DNA from: Rosettibacter firmus
Lineage (GTDB): Bacteria; Bacteroidota; Ignavibacteria; Ignavibacteriales; Melioribacteraceae
Reading direction: 5' to 3'
NCBI RefSeq assembly: GCF_036860695.1
Contig: NZ_JAYKGJ010000002.1
Span: 688,001 to 752,000 of the forward strand
DNA length: 64,000 nucleotides
The position numbers and the translations under genes were made by a program. How positions within the stretch are numbered: the stretch's first letter is position 1; the number at the start of each line of letters is the position of its first letter. Below, piece by piece: positions 9,066 through 17,499 of this stretch. The notes beneath the pieces are model-generated. The model did no database searches. It had not been told where the DNA came from and was given only the letters and a program-made list of their open reading frames with translations.

Positions 9066-9743
9066 ATGAAATTAAAATATTTTTCTCATTCGGCTTTTCA
9101 AATAACTACAAATAATGGAATAAAAATATTAATTGACCCGTTCTTTGATGGCAATCCTACTTCTCCAGTTAAATCAGATGAAGTTTCAGCAAATTATATT
9201 ATTTTAACTCATGGTCATGGCGACCACATTGGTGATGCTTTCAAGATTGCTAAAAGAAGTAATTCTATGTTTATTTGCGTAAATGAATTAGCCAACTATT
9301 GTATAAGTAAAGGTTTTAATGCTCATAACATGCACATTGGTGGTTCATATAATTTTGAATTTGGTAGAGTTAAATTAACAATAGCACATCATGGTTCAAT
9401 GACATCCGATAACTATTATGCAGGTGAACCATCAGGTGTAATTCTATCTATTGACGGAAAAAATATTTATCATACTGGTGATACAGGATTATTTTATGAT
9501 ATGAAACTTATTGGAGAAATGACACCATTAGATTATATGCTGGTTCCTATTGGAGATAATTTTACAATGGGTATAACAGATGCAGTAAAAGCTGTTGAAT
9601 TAGCAAATCCCAAAATTGCAATACCAATGCATTATAATACATTCCCGGTAATTCAAGCAGATCCCTATGAGTTCAAAAACAAAATTGAACAAATGGGGAA
9701 ATCTTGTATAGTTATGGAATACGGACAGGAAATAGAATTATAA
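9066..9743 (+). CDS. UPF0173-family metal-dependent hydrolase (metallo-beta-lactamase fold)
   Basis: 225 residues, the family's normal length. The N-terminus [13 protein letters not shown] and the motif [10 protein letters not shown] (His49, His51, Asp53, His54) mark the UlaG-like branch of the metallo-beta-lactamase fold. Further metal ligands are likely His114 (AHHGS), the Asp in HTGDTGLF and the His in PMHYNTFP. The substrate is unknown; no signal peptide is visible, so it is probably cytoplasmic. It lies 8 bases before parA, but a functional link to chromosome partition is not implied by the sequence. Confidence 0.85.
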   Translation: MKLKYFSHSAFQITTNNGIKILIDPFFDGNPTSPVKSDEVSANYIILTHGHGDHIGDAFKIAKRSNSMFICVNELANYCISKGFNAHNMHIGGSYNFEFGRVKLTIAHHGSMTSDNYYAGEPSGVILSIDGKNIYHTGDTGLFYDMKLIGEMTPLDYMLVPIGDNFTMGITDAVKAVELANPKIAIPMHYNTFPVIQADPYEFKNKIEQMGKSCIVMEYGQEIEL

Positions 9744-9751
9744 ATTTTATT

Positions 9752-10543
9752 ATGGCAAAAAAAATTGTTATAGCTAATCAAAAGGGTGGGGTAGGGAAGA
9801 CAACCACCGCAATAAATCTTTCTGCTTCAATTGCTGCAGCAGAATTTAAAACTCTTTTAATTGATATTGATCCCCAGGCAAATTCTACTTCAGGCATAGG
9901 TTCAGATAAATCTGATAAAACAATATATGAAGTTCTTGTTGGTATAAATACCATAGAAGAAAGTATTCTGAATACGTATATGCCTTTCCTTGATATTCTT
10001 CCTTCAACAATTAATTTAGTAGGTGCTGAAGTAGAACTTGTATCGGTTGAAAATAGAGAGTTCTTACTTAAAAATGCTATCAAATCAATTGAAGATAAAT
10101 ATGATTTTATTTTTATTGATTGTCCACCTTCACTTGGTTTATTAACTTTAAATGCCCTTGTAGCAGCTGATTCTGTTTTAATTCCTGTTCAATGTGAATA
10201 TTTTGCACTTGAAGGTTTAGGACAGCTTCTGAATACAATTAATATTGTGAAAAAAAATTTTAATGAAGATCTTACGATTGAAGGCGTTTTACTAACAATG
10301 TTCGACAAAAGACTTCGTCTTTCTCTACAAGTAGTTGAAGAAGTTAGAAAATACTTTGGTGCTAAAGTTTATAACACAATTATTCATCGTAATGTAAGAT
10401 TATCAGAATCACCAAGTTATGCAAAGCCAGTAATATTATATGATGCAAGCTCGGTTGGTGCACAAAATTATATTTCACTTGCTTCAGAAATATTAGAAAG
10501 AAATAATTTACAAATACGAAAAGAAAAGGAAGAAGAAATATGA
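9752..10543 (+). CDS. parA: Chromosome partitioning ATPase ParA (Soj)
   Basis: 263 residues from ATG at 9752. An upstream in-frame ATG at 9704 lies inside the previous gene and would add an atypical leader, so it was rejected. The deviant Walker A KGGVGKTT starts at residue 10; the Walker B-like FIDCPPSLG and the CEYFALEGL segment follow. ParA binds DNA as an ATP dimer and moves ParB-parS complexes. It overlaps parB by 4 bases (ATGA). The short N-terminus without a helix-turn-helix marks it as the chromosomal Soj type rather than a plasmid ParA. Confidence 0.95.
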   Translation: MAKKIVIANQKGGVGKTTTAINLSASIAAAEFKTLLIDIDPQANSTSGIGSDKSDKTIYEVLVGINTIEESILNTYMPFLDILPSTINLVGAEVELVSVENREFLLKNAIKSIEDKYDFIFIDCPPSLGLLTLNALVAADSVLIPVQCEYFALEGLGQLLNTINIVKKNFNEDLTIEGVLLTMFDKRLRLSLQVVEEVRKYFGAKVYNTIIHRNVRLSESPSYAKPVILYDASSVGAQNYISLASEILERNNLQIRKEKEEEI

Positions 10544-11481
10544 AATCAGCTTTAGGAAGAGGACTTGATGCACTGATAAATCCACAAATTAAAGATAAAA
10601 TTGATGCACCCGTAGCAATTTCGAGTAAAGAATTACCGAAAGATGATGGTAAGTCTATCGACATTCTCATCAAAATACCTGTTGAGCAAATTAGTCCTAA
10701 TCCTTATCAACCACGCTCGGTATTTGAACCTTCTGCTTTAGAAGAGTTGAAAAAATCAATATTAGAAAATGGATTAATACAACCAATAACTGTAAGAAGA
10801 GCAGGGAAGGATAAATATGAATTAATTTCAGGTGAAAGAAGATTAAGAGCATGCAAAGAAATAGGTATTAAAGAAATTCCTGCTTACATAATTAAAGTTG
10901 ATACAAAAGAGGCTATGTTAGCCTTATCATTAATTGAAAATATACAGCGAGAAAAATTAAATCCAATCGAAGTGGCAAATGCATATAAAAGATTAATGGA
11001 AGAATGTAATCTCTCTCAAGAAGAAATTGCTAAGAGAGTAGGCAAAGATAGAACAACAATCACAAATTTTATACGTCTTCTAAAACTACCCGAGATAATT
11101 CAAAAAAGTTTAATAGAAAATAAAATTACTACTGGTCACGCAAGAGCTTTAATAAATTTACCCAGCGAAACTATCCAGCTCGAAATTCACGATAAAATTA
11201 TTAAAAAAAATCTCTCGGTACGTAAAGTAGAAGAATTAGTAAGAAAATACCTGGAATCAAAAAACGGTAAAGGCACTAAAAATTTAAGCACCATAAAAGA
11301 TAATTTAATGAATGCTTCACAAAAAAATTTAGAAGAACGCCTTCAAGGTATTCTTGGTACAAAAGTACATTGCAAAATAAATAATTCTGGTACTGGACAG
11401 ATTATTATTGAATTTTATTCTCATGATGAATTAGAAAGACTTTTCGAACTCTTTGAAATAATAAATGCGAATACTCATTAA
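10540..11481 (+). CDS. parB: Chromosome partitioning protein ParB (Spo0J)
   Basis: 313 residues. The N-terminus [13 protein letters not shown] is the typical ParA-contacting patch. NPYQPR (54-59) and GERRLRA (98-104) are the CTP-binding ParB/Srx motifs, and [20 protein letters not shown] is the helix-turn-helix for parS. The C-terminal dimerisation region ends at the stop. I did not see a parS site (TGTTTCACGTGAAACA or close variants) in the window, so the sites must lie elsewhere or diverge. Confidence 0.95.
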   Translation: MKSALGRGLDALINPQIKDKIDAPVAISSKELPKDDGKSIDILIKIPVEQISPNPYQPRSVFEPSALEELKKSILENGLIQPITVRRAGKDKYELISGERRLRACKEIGIKEIPAYIIKVDTKEAMLALSLIENIQREKLNPIEVANAYKRLMEECNLSQEEIAKRVGKDRTTITNFIRLLKLPEIIQKSLIENKITTGHARALINLPSETIQLEIHDKIIKKNLSVRKVEELVRKYLESKNGKGTKNLSTIKDNLMNASQKNLEERLQGILGTKVHCKINNSGTGQIIIEFYSHDELERLFELFEIINANTH

Positions 11482-11962
11482 CATCCTTTTATTAATTGCT
11501 TTATCTAATAACTTTGCACAGGAAGTTATAAATTCTAAAGATACAACAGAAGTTGATACAATTAATTTTATAATGAAAAAGTCTCCTGCAGGTGCTGTGT
11601 TACGAAGTGCAATATTACCTGGTTTTGGACAATTTTATAATGAATCTTACTGGAAAATTCCAATAATTTGGGGAGCTTTAATATATCTGGGATACAACTG
11701 GGATAATCAAAATAAAGAGTATAAAAATTACAGAGATTTATACAATCAAAGTATTACTGCTTCGAATCCTAATGGAAATCTGAGATATAGAGATTTACGA
11801 GAATTTTATAGAGACCAGCGTGATTTAACAACTGTATTTATTGGTCTAACTTACTTATTAAATATTTTAGATGCATATGTTGATGCTCATTTTTATGATT
11901 TTGATGTATCTCCATCTTTAATGAAGAATCAAATAAATTTAAAAGTGAGGCTGAGTTTTTGA
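11465..11962 (+). CDS. DUF5683 membrane protein
   Basis: 165 residues. A signal peptide-like start (residues 1-19, ending NNFAQ) is followed by the DUF5683 hallmark SPAGAVLRSAILPGFGQFYN at about 37-56, then a hydrophobic stretch (IPIIWGALIYLGYNW) and a second one near FIGLTYLLNILDAYVDAH. The function of the family is unknown. In Bacteroidota it commonly follows parA-parB, as here. It overlaps the end of parB by 17 bases, so translation is likely coupled. Confidence 0.8.
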   Translation: MRILINILLLIALSNNFAQEVINSKDTTEVDTINFIMKKSPAGAVLRSAILPGFGQFYNESYWKIPIIWGALIYLGYNWDNQNKEYKNYRDLYNQSITASNPNGNLRYRDLREFYRDQRDLTTVFIGLTYLLNILDAYVDAHFYDFDVSPSLMKNQINLKVRLSF

Positions 11963-12663
11963 AAAATGTAATTTTATGCAGCAACTGTAACTACGAAAAT
12001 CCATTTTATGCATTAATTTGTAAGAATTGCAAAGCTTTTTTGAGAACCAAGATTCCTAATATAGATCTGTGGATAACAATTGGTAAGTTAATTGAATCCC
12101 CTAAATTAGCCTTCGAAAATATAATTCATGCTGAACATAAAAACTATTTATTAACTTTGATCTTTCTATCAGTTACAAAAATTTCAATTAATTTATTCAC
12201 ATTAAATAACATCATTAATTTCTGTGAAAGCAGTGCTTACTTAAAAGATATTTTATTTATCAGTTTATATGCTATAATGTTATTTATTATAATGACAACA
12301 TTAATAACACTTTCAAATAACTTTTTTAAACTCAAAAACAGATTTAAAGATAATATTGCTATTTACACTTTTTCTTTTATACCAATAATTTTTTCTTTAA
12401 TGATATTAACGCCTGTTGAATATGCAATATTTGGAAATTATTGGTTTACTTCGAATCCTTCGCCTTTGATTATAAAAAAAGTTCCAGCTTACATTTTATA
12501 TTTTATTGAAGCTATATTTATTTTATGGAGTTATCTATTATTCATTATCTCTTCATTTGTACAAACGAGAAATCTTATTTACTCTATTGTTATAGGAACT
12601 ATATCATTCACAACCATTACATTTTTACCAATCATTATTTATTGCAATAAATTTTTCATGTAA
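11959..12663 (+). CDS. Yip1-like membrane protein with N-terminal zinc ribbon
   Basis: 234 residues. An N-terminal Cys pair set (CSNCNYENP...CKNCKAFL, residues 7-26) looks like a zinc ribbon. After it come about five hydrophobic segments and the layout of the Yip1 domain family. The function is unknown; bacterial Yip1 proteins are uncharacterised membrane proteins. The start is TTG at 11959, overlapping the DUF5683 stop as TTGA. Its last 25 bases overlap the convergent ppx gene. The Yip1 assignment rests on topology and is moderate. Confidence 0.65.
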   Translation: MKNVILCSNCNYENPFYALICKNCKAFLRTKIPNIDLWITIGKLIESPKLAFENIIHAEHKNYLLTLIFLSVTKISINLFTLNNIINFCESSAYLKDILFISLYAIMLFIIMTTLITLSNNFFKLKNRFKDNIAIYTFSFIPIIFSLMILTPVEYAIFGNYWFTSNPSPLIIKKVPAYILYFIEAIFILWSYLLFIISSFVQTRNLIYSIVIGTISFTTITFLPIIIYCNKFFM

Positions 12664-13559
12664 TCAACTATTACACCATATCTTAATCCTTTGTTACTAA
12701 CCGTAATCTTTTCTAATTCTAATTTTTCCATTATAGTTTTTAGGATAATAGTACCGGTAAACAAAACATCTTCCCGGCCTTCGACTACTTGACCGTATTT
12801 TTCTTTTATTTGCATGCCAGACATACTTGCAAGAGTATCTGCTATGTTAGTAACATCATTATAGGTAAGTATAGAATTATCAACTAATTGTTCATTGTAA
12901 TTTTTAATATTTTGTTTGATGCAGGAAAGTGTAGTAGGAGTACCAGCTACTGCAATGGTAAATATTTTCTTGGGAATATTATCAAGAATTTTGAAAACTT
13001 CGTTAAGTTCATTTGTTAATTTTATAATTTCTGTCTCAGTAGGAATTTCATTTTTAATAAATTTTTCCGTTAGTGAAACCACACCTATCGGAAAACTTTT
13101 TTTAAATCTTATTTCATCATTTTGACCATAAATAATTTCTGTGCTTCCACCCCCAATATCGATTACAACTTTTTCTTTACTTGAATATTCATAAGTAGCT
13201 CCTAAATATGAAAGTTTTGCTTCTTCTTCACCATCAATAATATTAATCGTCCAATTATATTTTATTTTAATTAAGTCCAAAATTTCTTTTGCATTATTAG
13301 CAATTCTAAAAGCATTCGTAGCTACAATAAAAACTTTACTACAATTATATTGCTCGATAATTGATTTATACTCTTCAAGTACATTTAATAACTTATTTAT
13401 TTTTTCAGAAGAAATATTACCATTTTCAAGTAAACCTTGAGAAATTCTTGGTGCTCTATAATAATTTTGTATTGTTTCTAATTTAGCTTTTTCTAAATTA
13501 ATCCTTGCGATAAGTAATAATATTGTATTTGATCCAATATCTATAGAAGCAATAATCAT
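12639..13559 (-). CDS. ppx: Ppx/GppA exopolyphosphatase/guanosine pentaphosphatase
   Basis: 306 residues, matching the short form of the family with only the two actin-like ASKHA domains. IDIGSNTILLLI (residues 5-16) and VVIDIGGGSTEI (about 136-147) are the two phosphate-binding loops; NAFRIANN and EGREDVLF follow as in Ppx/GppA. The family hydrolyses polyphosphate or pppGpp; sequence alone does not decide which. It is a single minus-strand gene between two plus-strand clusters. Its start codon is only 40 bases from the next divergent gene. Confidence 0.88.
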   Translation of the reverse strand: MIIASIDIGSNTILLLIARINLEKAKLETIQNYYRAPRISQGLLENGNISSEKINKLLNVLEEYKSIIEQYNCSKVFIVATNAFRIANNAKEILDLIKIKYNWTINIIDGEEEAKLSYLGATYEYSSKEKVVIDIGGGSTEIIYGQNDEIRFKKSFPIGVVSLTEKFIKNEIPTETEIIKLTNELNEVFKILDNIPKKIFTIAVAGTPTTLSCIKQNIKNYNEQLVDNSILTYNDVTNIADTLASMSGMQIKEKYGQVVEGREDVLFTGTIILKTIMEKLELEKITVSNKGLRYGVIVDYMKNLLQ

Positions 13560-13599
13560 AATTTTTTCTTATTTTTTTTATTATAAAAATATAACTTTT

Positions 13600-14115
13600 A
13601 TGGAAAAACTAACCAATATTTCTAAAACAATACTTTTTATTACATTATTATTTTTAATATTCTGGCTTGGTGGATATGTTGCTCGTCATTTAGTAATATA
13701 TCAATTCTTCGAGCCGGAAAATCTTGAATTAAAACCACTCTTCCAAAATAATTCACTAAATGTAAACTTGTATCTCATTTTACCATTATTCGTTTTCAAT
13801 ATAATTAGTTATATCATTTTTTTAATTACATTTATTTTATTTCTTTTTATTTCAAAAATAAATTTGAAAAATGAAGGATGGTTATTAATAACAACTTTGA
13901 TAATCATAATTACTGCACCATTTGAAATTTATTTACTGGTCAAAGATTATCAAATCTCAAAGAGTATTTATTATAATCTTACCGATGCTGTTACAATTAT
14001 CAATTTTATTCGTGAAAGAATCACTTCTTTAAATGGTTTCTCTTTAATTGAAATTTTCTCTTATTGCGCAATTATCTTTCTACTGGTTTTCAAGCCATTA
14101 AGAAAAGTAAAATGA
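13600..14115 (+). CDS. Hypothetical four-helix membrane protein
   Basis: 171 residues that I do not recognise. Four strongly hydrophobic segments are visible at about 9-32, 55-80, 91-110 and 146-165. There is no signal peptide cleavage site and no catalytic motif. A short charged loop (about 111-140) lies between helices 3 and 4. It overlaps the following 90-residue soluble gene by 4 bases (ATGA), so the two are probably made together. The divergent gap to ppx is only 40 bases, so promoters must overlap there. Confidence 0.6.
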   Translation: MEKLTNISKTILFITLLFLIFWLGGYVARHLVIYQFFEPENLELKPLFQNNSLNVNLYLILPLFVFNIISYIIFLITFILFLFISKINLKNEGWLLITTLIIIITAPFEIYLLVKDYQISKSIYYNLTDAVTIINFIRERITSLNGFSLIEIFSYCAIIFLLVFKPLRKVK

Positions 14116-14384
14116 AAATAAAAGAAAAAGATTTAGAAAACATATTACAGGATTTGAAACAACTTGCAAATCAGATGGGAGCAAAAGTTCGGTTTGAGAG
14201 AGGAGACTTTAAAGGTGGATATTGCATAATTAGAGAAGATAAAATAATAGTAATAAATAAACTATCCACATTGCAAAAAAAAGTTCTAATACTATCATCA
14301 GCTCTTAAAGAACTTGGTATTGACGAAGTTTATCTTACTCCAAAATTAAGAGAAATAATTGAAGAATTAAGTGAGAGCTCATGA
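14112..14384 (+). CDS. Hypothetical small soluble protein (90 aa)
   Basis: 90 residues from ATG at 14112; a longer frame back to 14064 overlaps the previous gene in a less plausible way. It is charged, without a membrane segment. It reads as an N-terminal helix (residues 1-22), a basic beta segment (VRFERGDFKGGYCIIREDKIIV) and two C-terminal helices. I do not recognise the family. It overlaps both the membrane protein before it and aroQ after it by 4 bases, which argues for real, coupled translation. Confidence 0.6.
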   Translation: MKIKEKDLENILQDLKQLANQMGAKVRFERGDFKGGYCIIREDKIIVINKLSTLQKKVLILSSALKELGIDEVYLTPKLREIIEELSESS

Positions 14385-14815
14385 AAATACTTATAATTAA
14401 CGGTCCTAACTTAAATCTACTTAAATTAAGAAACCCTGATTATTATGGGGCTACGGATTTAAATTCAATCCAAGAAATTATAAAAAACAAATTTCCTGAT
14501 ATTGAGTTTGAATTCTTCCAATCATATGATGAGAGTTCAATAATTAAATCTATAAATGAGGCTACAAACAAATTTGATGGGCTAATAATTAATCCTGGAG
14601 GTTACTCTCATACGAGTGTAGCAATAAGAGATGCCCTGGAAATCTGTAAAATTCCTAAGGTTGAAGTTCATCTCTCAAATATTCAGGCACGAGAAAGTTT
14701 TAGAAATAAATCAATTACAGCTTCTGTTTGTGATGGCTATATAAGTGGATTCAAATCTTATAGTTACATATTAGGTGTTTATGCTTTAATAAACCTAATT
14801 AATATTAACAAATAA
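14381..14815 (+). CDS. aroQ: 3-dehydroquinate dehydratase, type II
   Basis: 144 residues, the normal size of the dodecameric type II enzyme. It converts 3-dehydroquinate to 3-dehydroshikimate in the shikimate pathway. INGPNLNLL opens the protein, Tyr21/Tyr22 sits on the flexible active loop, INPGGYSHTSVAIRDAL (about 70-86) supplies Asn71 and His77, VEVHLSN supplies His97, and SFRNKS supplies Arg108. The usual Q-S-N-H-E-G segment is divergent here (QSYDESS). It ends the coupled trio 13600-14815. Confidence 0.92.
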   Translation: MKILIINGPNLNLLKLRNPDYYGATDLNSIQEIIKNKFPDIEFEFFQSYDESSIIKSINEATNKFDGLIINPGGYSHTSVAIRDALEICKIPKVEVHLSNIQARESFRNKSITASVCDGYISGFKSYSYILGVYALINLININK

Positions 14816-14852
14816 AATGTTTAATATTGCTAATTATATAGAATTAATTTAT

Positions 14853-14878
14853 TTTACCTAAAGTAGTTATAAGGTAAA
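14853..14878 (+). promoter_or_regulatory. Inverted repeat over the merR leader (possible operator or SD hairpin)
   Basis: TTTACCT (14853-14859) and AGGTAAA (14872-14878) form a perfect 7-base inverted repeat with a 12-base spacer, ending 3 bases before the merR ATG. The right arm contains AAGGT, the only SD-like sequence. It could be an autoregulatory MerR operator or an RNA hairpin that hides the ribosome site. Confidence 0.4.
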
Positions 14879-14881
14879 TAC

Positions 14882-15253
14882 ATGAAAGACTTTGGTCTTA
14901 AAAAGTTATATTACTCAATAAGCGAGGTAAGTAAATTAACAGGTTTAGAACAATATATATTAAGATACTGGGAAACAGAATTTGAACAACTCAAACCCAG
15001 TAAAAACAGAGCAGGGAATAGAATATATACAAATAAGGACATTAAACTTATTTTAGAAATAAAAAAATTATTACGCGACGAAAAGTATACAATTGAAGGA
15101 GCTAAAAAAATATTAGCAGGAATGAATTTCAATACAGAGCAAGTCAACAAATCAGATGAAGAAAACACAAATAAATTAAAATCCGAAACTTCATTAAAGA
15201 AAGATTTAGAAGAGATAAAAGAAATATTAACATATATTTACAATAATCTATAA
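14882..15253 (+). CDS. MerR-family transcriptional regulator
   Basis: 123 residues. The winged helix-turn-helix (about 8-75) shows YYSISEVSKLTG, LRYWETEFEQLKP and NRIYTNKDIKLI, the standard MerR pattern. The short C-terminal part (about 80-123) is charged and likely a dimerisation helix; there are no Cys for metal sensing and no obvious ligand domain. This small type is common in Bacteroidota and related groups and its inducer is usually unknown. An inverted repeat covers its leader. The tRNA-Pro gene begins 1 base after its stop. Confidence 0.85.
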   Translation: MKDFGLKKLYYSISEVSKLTGLEQYILRYWETEFEQLKPSKNRAGNRIYTNKDIKLILEIKKLLRDEKYTIEGAKKILAGMNFNTEQVNKSDEENTNKLKSETSLKKDLEEIKEILTYIYNNL

Positions 15254-15254
15254 T

Positions 15255-15328
15255 CGGAACGTAGCGCAGCCCGGTAGCGCACTTGAATGGGGTTCAAGGG
15301 GTCGCGGGTTCAAATCCCGCCGTTCCGA
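15255..15328 (+). tRNA. tRNA-Pro (GGG)
   Basis: The full cloverleaf can be drawn. Acceptor stem CGGAACG/CGTTCCG (15255-15261 and 15321-15327), D arm GCGC/GCGC, anticodon stem CTTGA/TCAAG with loop ATGGGGT (15287-15293), T stem GCGGG/CCCGC with loop TTCAAAT, and discriminator A at 15328. The anticodon GGG (15289-15291) reads proline CCC and CCU codons. CCA is not encoded. It lies 1 base downstream of the merR stop, so it may be processed from a merR transcript. Confidence 0.95.
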
Positions 15329-15450
15329 CAATGAACTAATTAAAAAATAATTTTAAGAACATAACATTATTTTTATTCAAATAGATTTTTAAGTATCCTT
15401 TTTTATATTAAATACAACCTTTATATTTCACACCAAAAATTTTTTCTTTT

Positions 15451-16920
15451 ATGAACGATAAACCTAAATGTAATTGTGGAGTATTTGGTATCTTTGGCTG
15501 TAACGATGCAGCAATAAAAACTTATTATGGCTTACATGCATTACAACATAGAGGTCAGGAAGCCACTGGAATTGTTACATCAAACATTAAAGATAATGAA
15601 AAAAAGATTTTTAATATTTATAAGAACTTTGGTTTAGTCTCTGAAGTTTATAACAATCAGGAAATCTTCAAAAATATTTTAGTAGGAACATCCGCAATAG
15701 GACATAATAGATATTCAACTACCGGATCAGCCGACTCTGAAAAAAACATACAACCTTTTGTAGTAAATTATAAATCAGGTAATATTGCTATAGCTCATAA
15801 TGGTAATTTAACAAATGCAAAAAACCTGCGTAAACAATTAGTAAATGACGGAGCAATATTTCAAACTACAAGTGATACTGAAGTAATTCTCCATTTAATT
15901 GCACGAAGTAAATTAGATAACCAAATAGAACAAATAATCGAAGCTTTAAGAAAAGTAGAAGGTGCATACAGTATAGTTATTCTTACTGATGATAAATTAA
16001 TAGCAGCAAGAGATCCACACGGTTTCCGTCCTTTATCCATTGGTAAACTAAATAATTCTTATATTGTTGCTTCTGAAACCTGTGCCTTCGATATTTTATC
16101 AGCTGAATTTATTCGAGATGTAAATCCAAATGAACTTATTGTAATCGATAAAGATACTTTATCAAATGGAACTATTAAGTCATTCGATATTCATAATACA
16201 AAAAATAATATCCAACATTGTATATTTGAATATATTTACTTTTCAAGACCAGATAGCAAGATATTTGGTTCGAATGTAGATAAAATGAGAAGAAAATTAG
16301 GAAAAGTTCTTGCTGAAAAACATCCAGTGATAGATAAAGATGGAGATAAAGTAATTGTAATAAGTGTTCCTGATAGTTCAAATACTGCTGCAATTGGATA
16401 TCAAACTCAATTAGCCAAACAGGGAATTCCATCACGATTAGAAATTGGATTAATAAGAAGTCACTACATTGGTAGAACTTTTATTTTACCAGGTCAAAAA
16501 GCAAGAGAAATTGGTGTTAAAATAAAATTTAATACAGTAAAAGGAGTTCTTGAAAATAAAACAGTTGTCATAGTAGATGACTCAATCGTAAGAGGTACTA
16601 CATCAAAACAATTAGTTAAATTAATAAGAGAAGCTAAACCAAAAGAAATTCATTTAAGAATTTCTTCGCCACCTATAATTAGTCCGTGTTATTATGGAAT
16701 GGATTTCCCTTCAGCAAACGAGTTAATTGCTAATAAATTTAATAAAGACATTGAAAAAATAAGAGAGTATTTAGAAGTAGATAGTCTTGAATATTTAACA
16801 ATAGATGAAATGCTCGATGCAATGGTTGATCATAAAAAAGAAAATTTTTGTACTGCTTGCTTTTCAGGAAATTACCCCATCCCAGTTGAATTTGGACTTA
16901 AAAAAGAAGAGTATGATTAA
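15451..16920 (+). CDS. purF: Amidophosphoribosyltransferase
   Basis: 489 residues. It makes phosphoribosylamine from PRPP and glutamine, the first step of purine synthesis. An 8-residue propeptide precedes Cys9 (CGVFGIFG), the N-terminal nucleophile after cleavage. The glutaminase part has GHNRYSTTGS and AHNGNLTNA; the PRPP loop is VVIVDDSIVRGTTS. Cys in IQHCIF, SPCYYG and FCTAC match the four 4Fe-4S ligands of the Bacillus-type enzyme. It starts a tight cluster: pgsA begins with no gap (TAAATG). The ATG has no SD. Confidence 0.95.
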   Translation: MNDKPKCNCGVFGIFGCNDAAIKTYYGLHALQHRGQEATGIVTSNIKDNEKKIFNIYKNFGLVSEVYNNQEIFKNILVGTSAIGHNRYSTTGSADSEKNIQPFVVNYKSGNIAIAHNGNLTNAKNLRKQLVNDGAIFQTTSDTEVILHLIARSKLDNQIEQIIEALRKVEGAYSIVILTDDKLIAARDPHGFRPLSIGKLNNSYIVASETCAFDILSAEFIRDVNPNELIVIDKDTLSNGTIKSFDIHNTKNNIQHCIFEYIYFSRPDSKIFGSNVDKMRRKLGKVLAEKHPVIDKDGDKVIVISVPDSSNTAAIGYQTQLAKQGIPSRLEIGLIRSHYIGRTFILPGQKAREIGVKIKFNTVKGVLENKTVVIVDDSIVRGTTSKQLVKLIREAKPKEIHLRISSPPIISPCYYGMDFPSANELIANKFNKDIEKIREYLEVDSLEYLTIDEMLDAMVDHKKENFCTACFSGNYPIPVEFGLKKEEYD

Positions 16921-17499
16921 ATGAATTTATTCCCAAAATATTTTTTCGATAATGTTCTAAATCTACCAAATTTAATTAGTACTTTTAGACTTCTATTAAG
17001 TATACCATTGTTTATTTCTTTCCAATACCTGGATACAACTCCAAATATTCGCTATGCTATTCTACTTTTAATCTTAATTGCATTCTTTAGTGATTTTCTT
17101 GATGGCTACATTGCAAGAAAGAAAAATTTAGTTACCGAATTTGGCAAAATAATAGATCCATTAGCAGACAAAATATTTATTTTCATTTTAGTCTTTCAAT
17201 TATTTATGAAAGGAGAGATAGTAAGTATTTATTTCTGGATAATTTTTTTAAGAGATGTGATAATATTTATAGGTGGTATCTTTGTTAGTAAAAAATTAGG
17301 TAAAGTTTTACCATCAAATTTATTAGGAAAAATTACTGTTCTATCAATAGGAATATTTTTATTTATGACTGTACTTGGAGTAAGTAAAATTTTCTGGCTT
17401 TATAAAATATTCTTTTACCTTAGTATAACATTAAGCATATTATCAGTAATTGGTTATTCCTTAAGAGCTTATGAAGCAATTAAGCGAGTTGCAAAATGA
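16921..17499 (+). CDS. pgsA: CDP-diacylglycerol-glycerol-3-phosphate 3-phosphatidyltransferase
   Basis: 192 residues with several membrane helices. The CDP-alcohol phosphotransferase motif is complete from SDFLDGYIARK to GKIIDPLADK (about 58-82), with the D-x2-DG-x2-AR-x8-G-x3-D-x3-D spacing. It makes phosphatidylglycerophosphate in the inner membrane. The early position of NLPNLISTFRLLLSIPLF fits PgsA better than other family members. It directly abuts purF and overlaps ftsY by 4 bases. Confidence 0.88.
   Translation: MNLFPKYFFDNVLNLPNLISTFRLLLSIPLFISFQYLDTTPNIRYAILLLILIAFFSDFLDGYIARKKNLVTEFGKIIDPLADKIFIFILVFQLFMKGEIVSIYFWIIFLRDVIIFIGGIFVSKKLGKVLPSNLLGKITVLSIGIFLFMTVLGVSKIFWLYKIFFYLSITLSILSVIGYSLRAYEAIKRVAK

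Noticed and set aside
9704-9751. Longer N-terminus for ParA
   Set aside because: It lies in the coding end of the UPF0173 gene and ParA proteins begin just before KGGVGKTT; the ATG at 9752 fits.
10380-11481. parS sites near parAB
   Set aside because: I looked for the palindrome TGTTTCACGTGAAACA and close forms and saw none.
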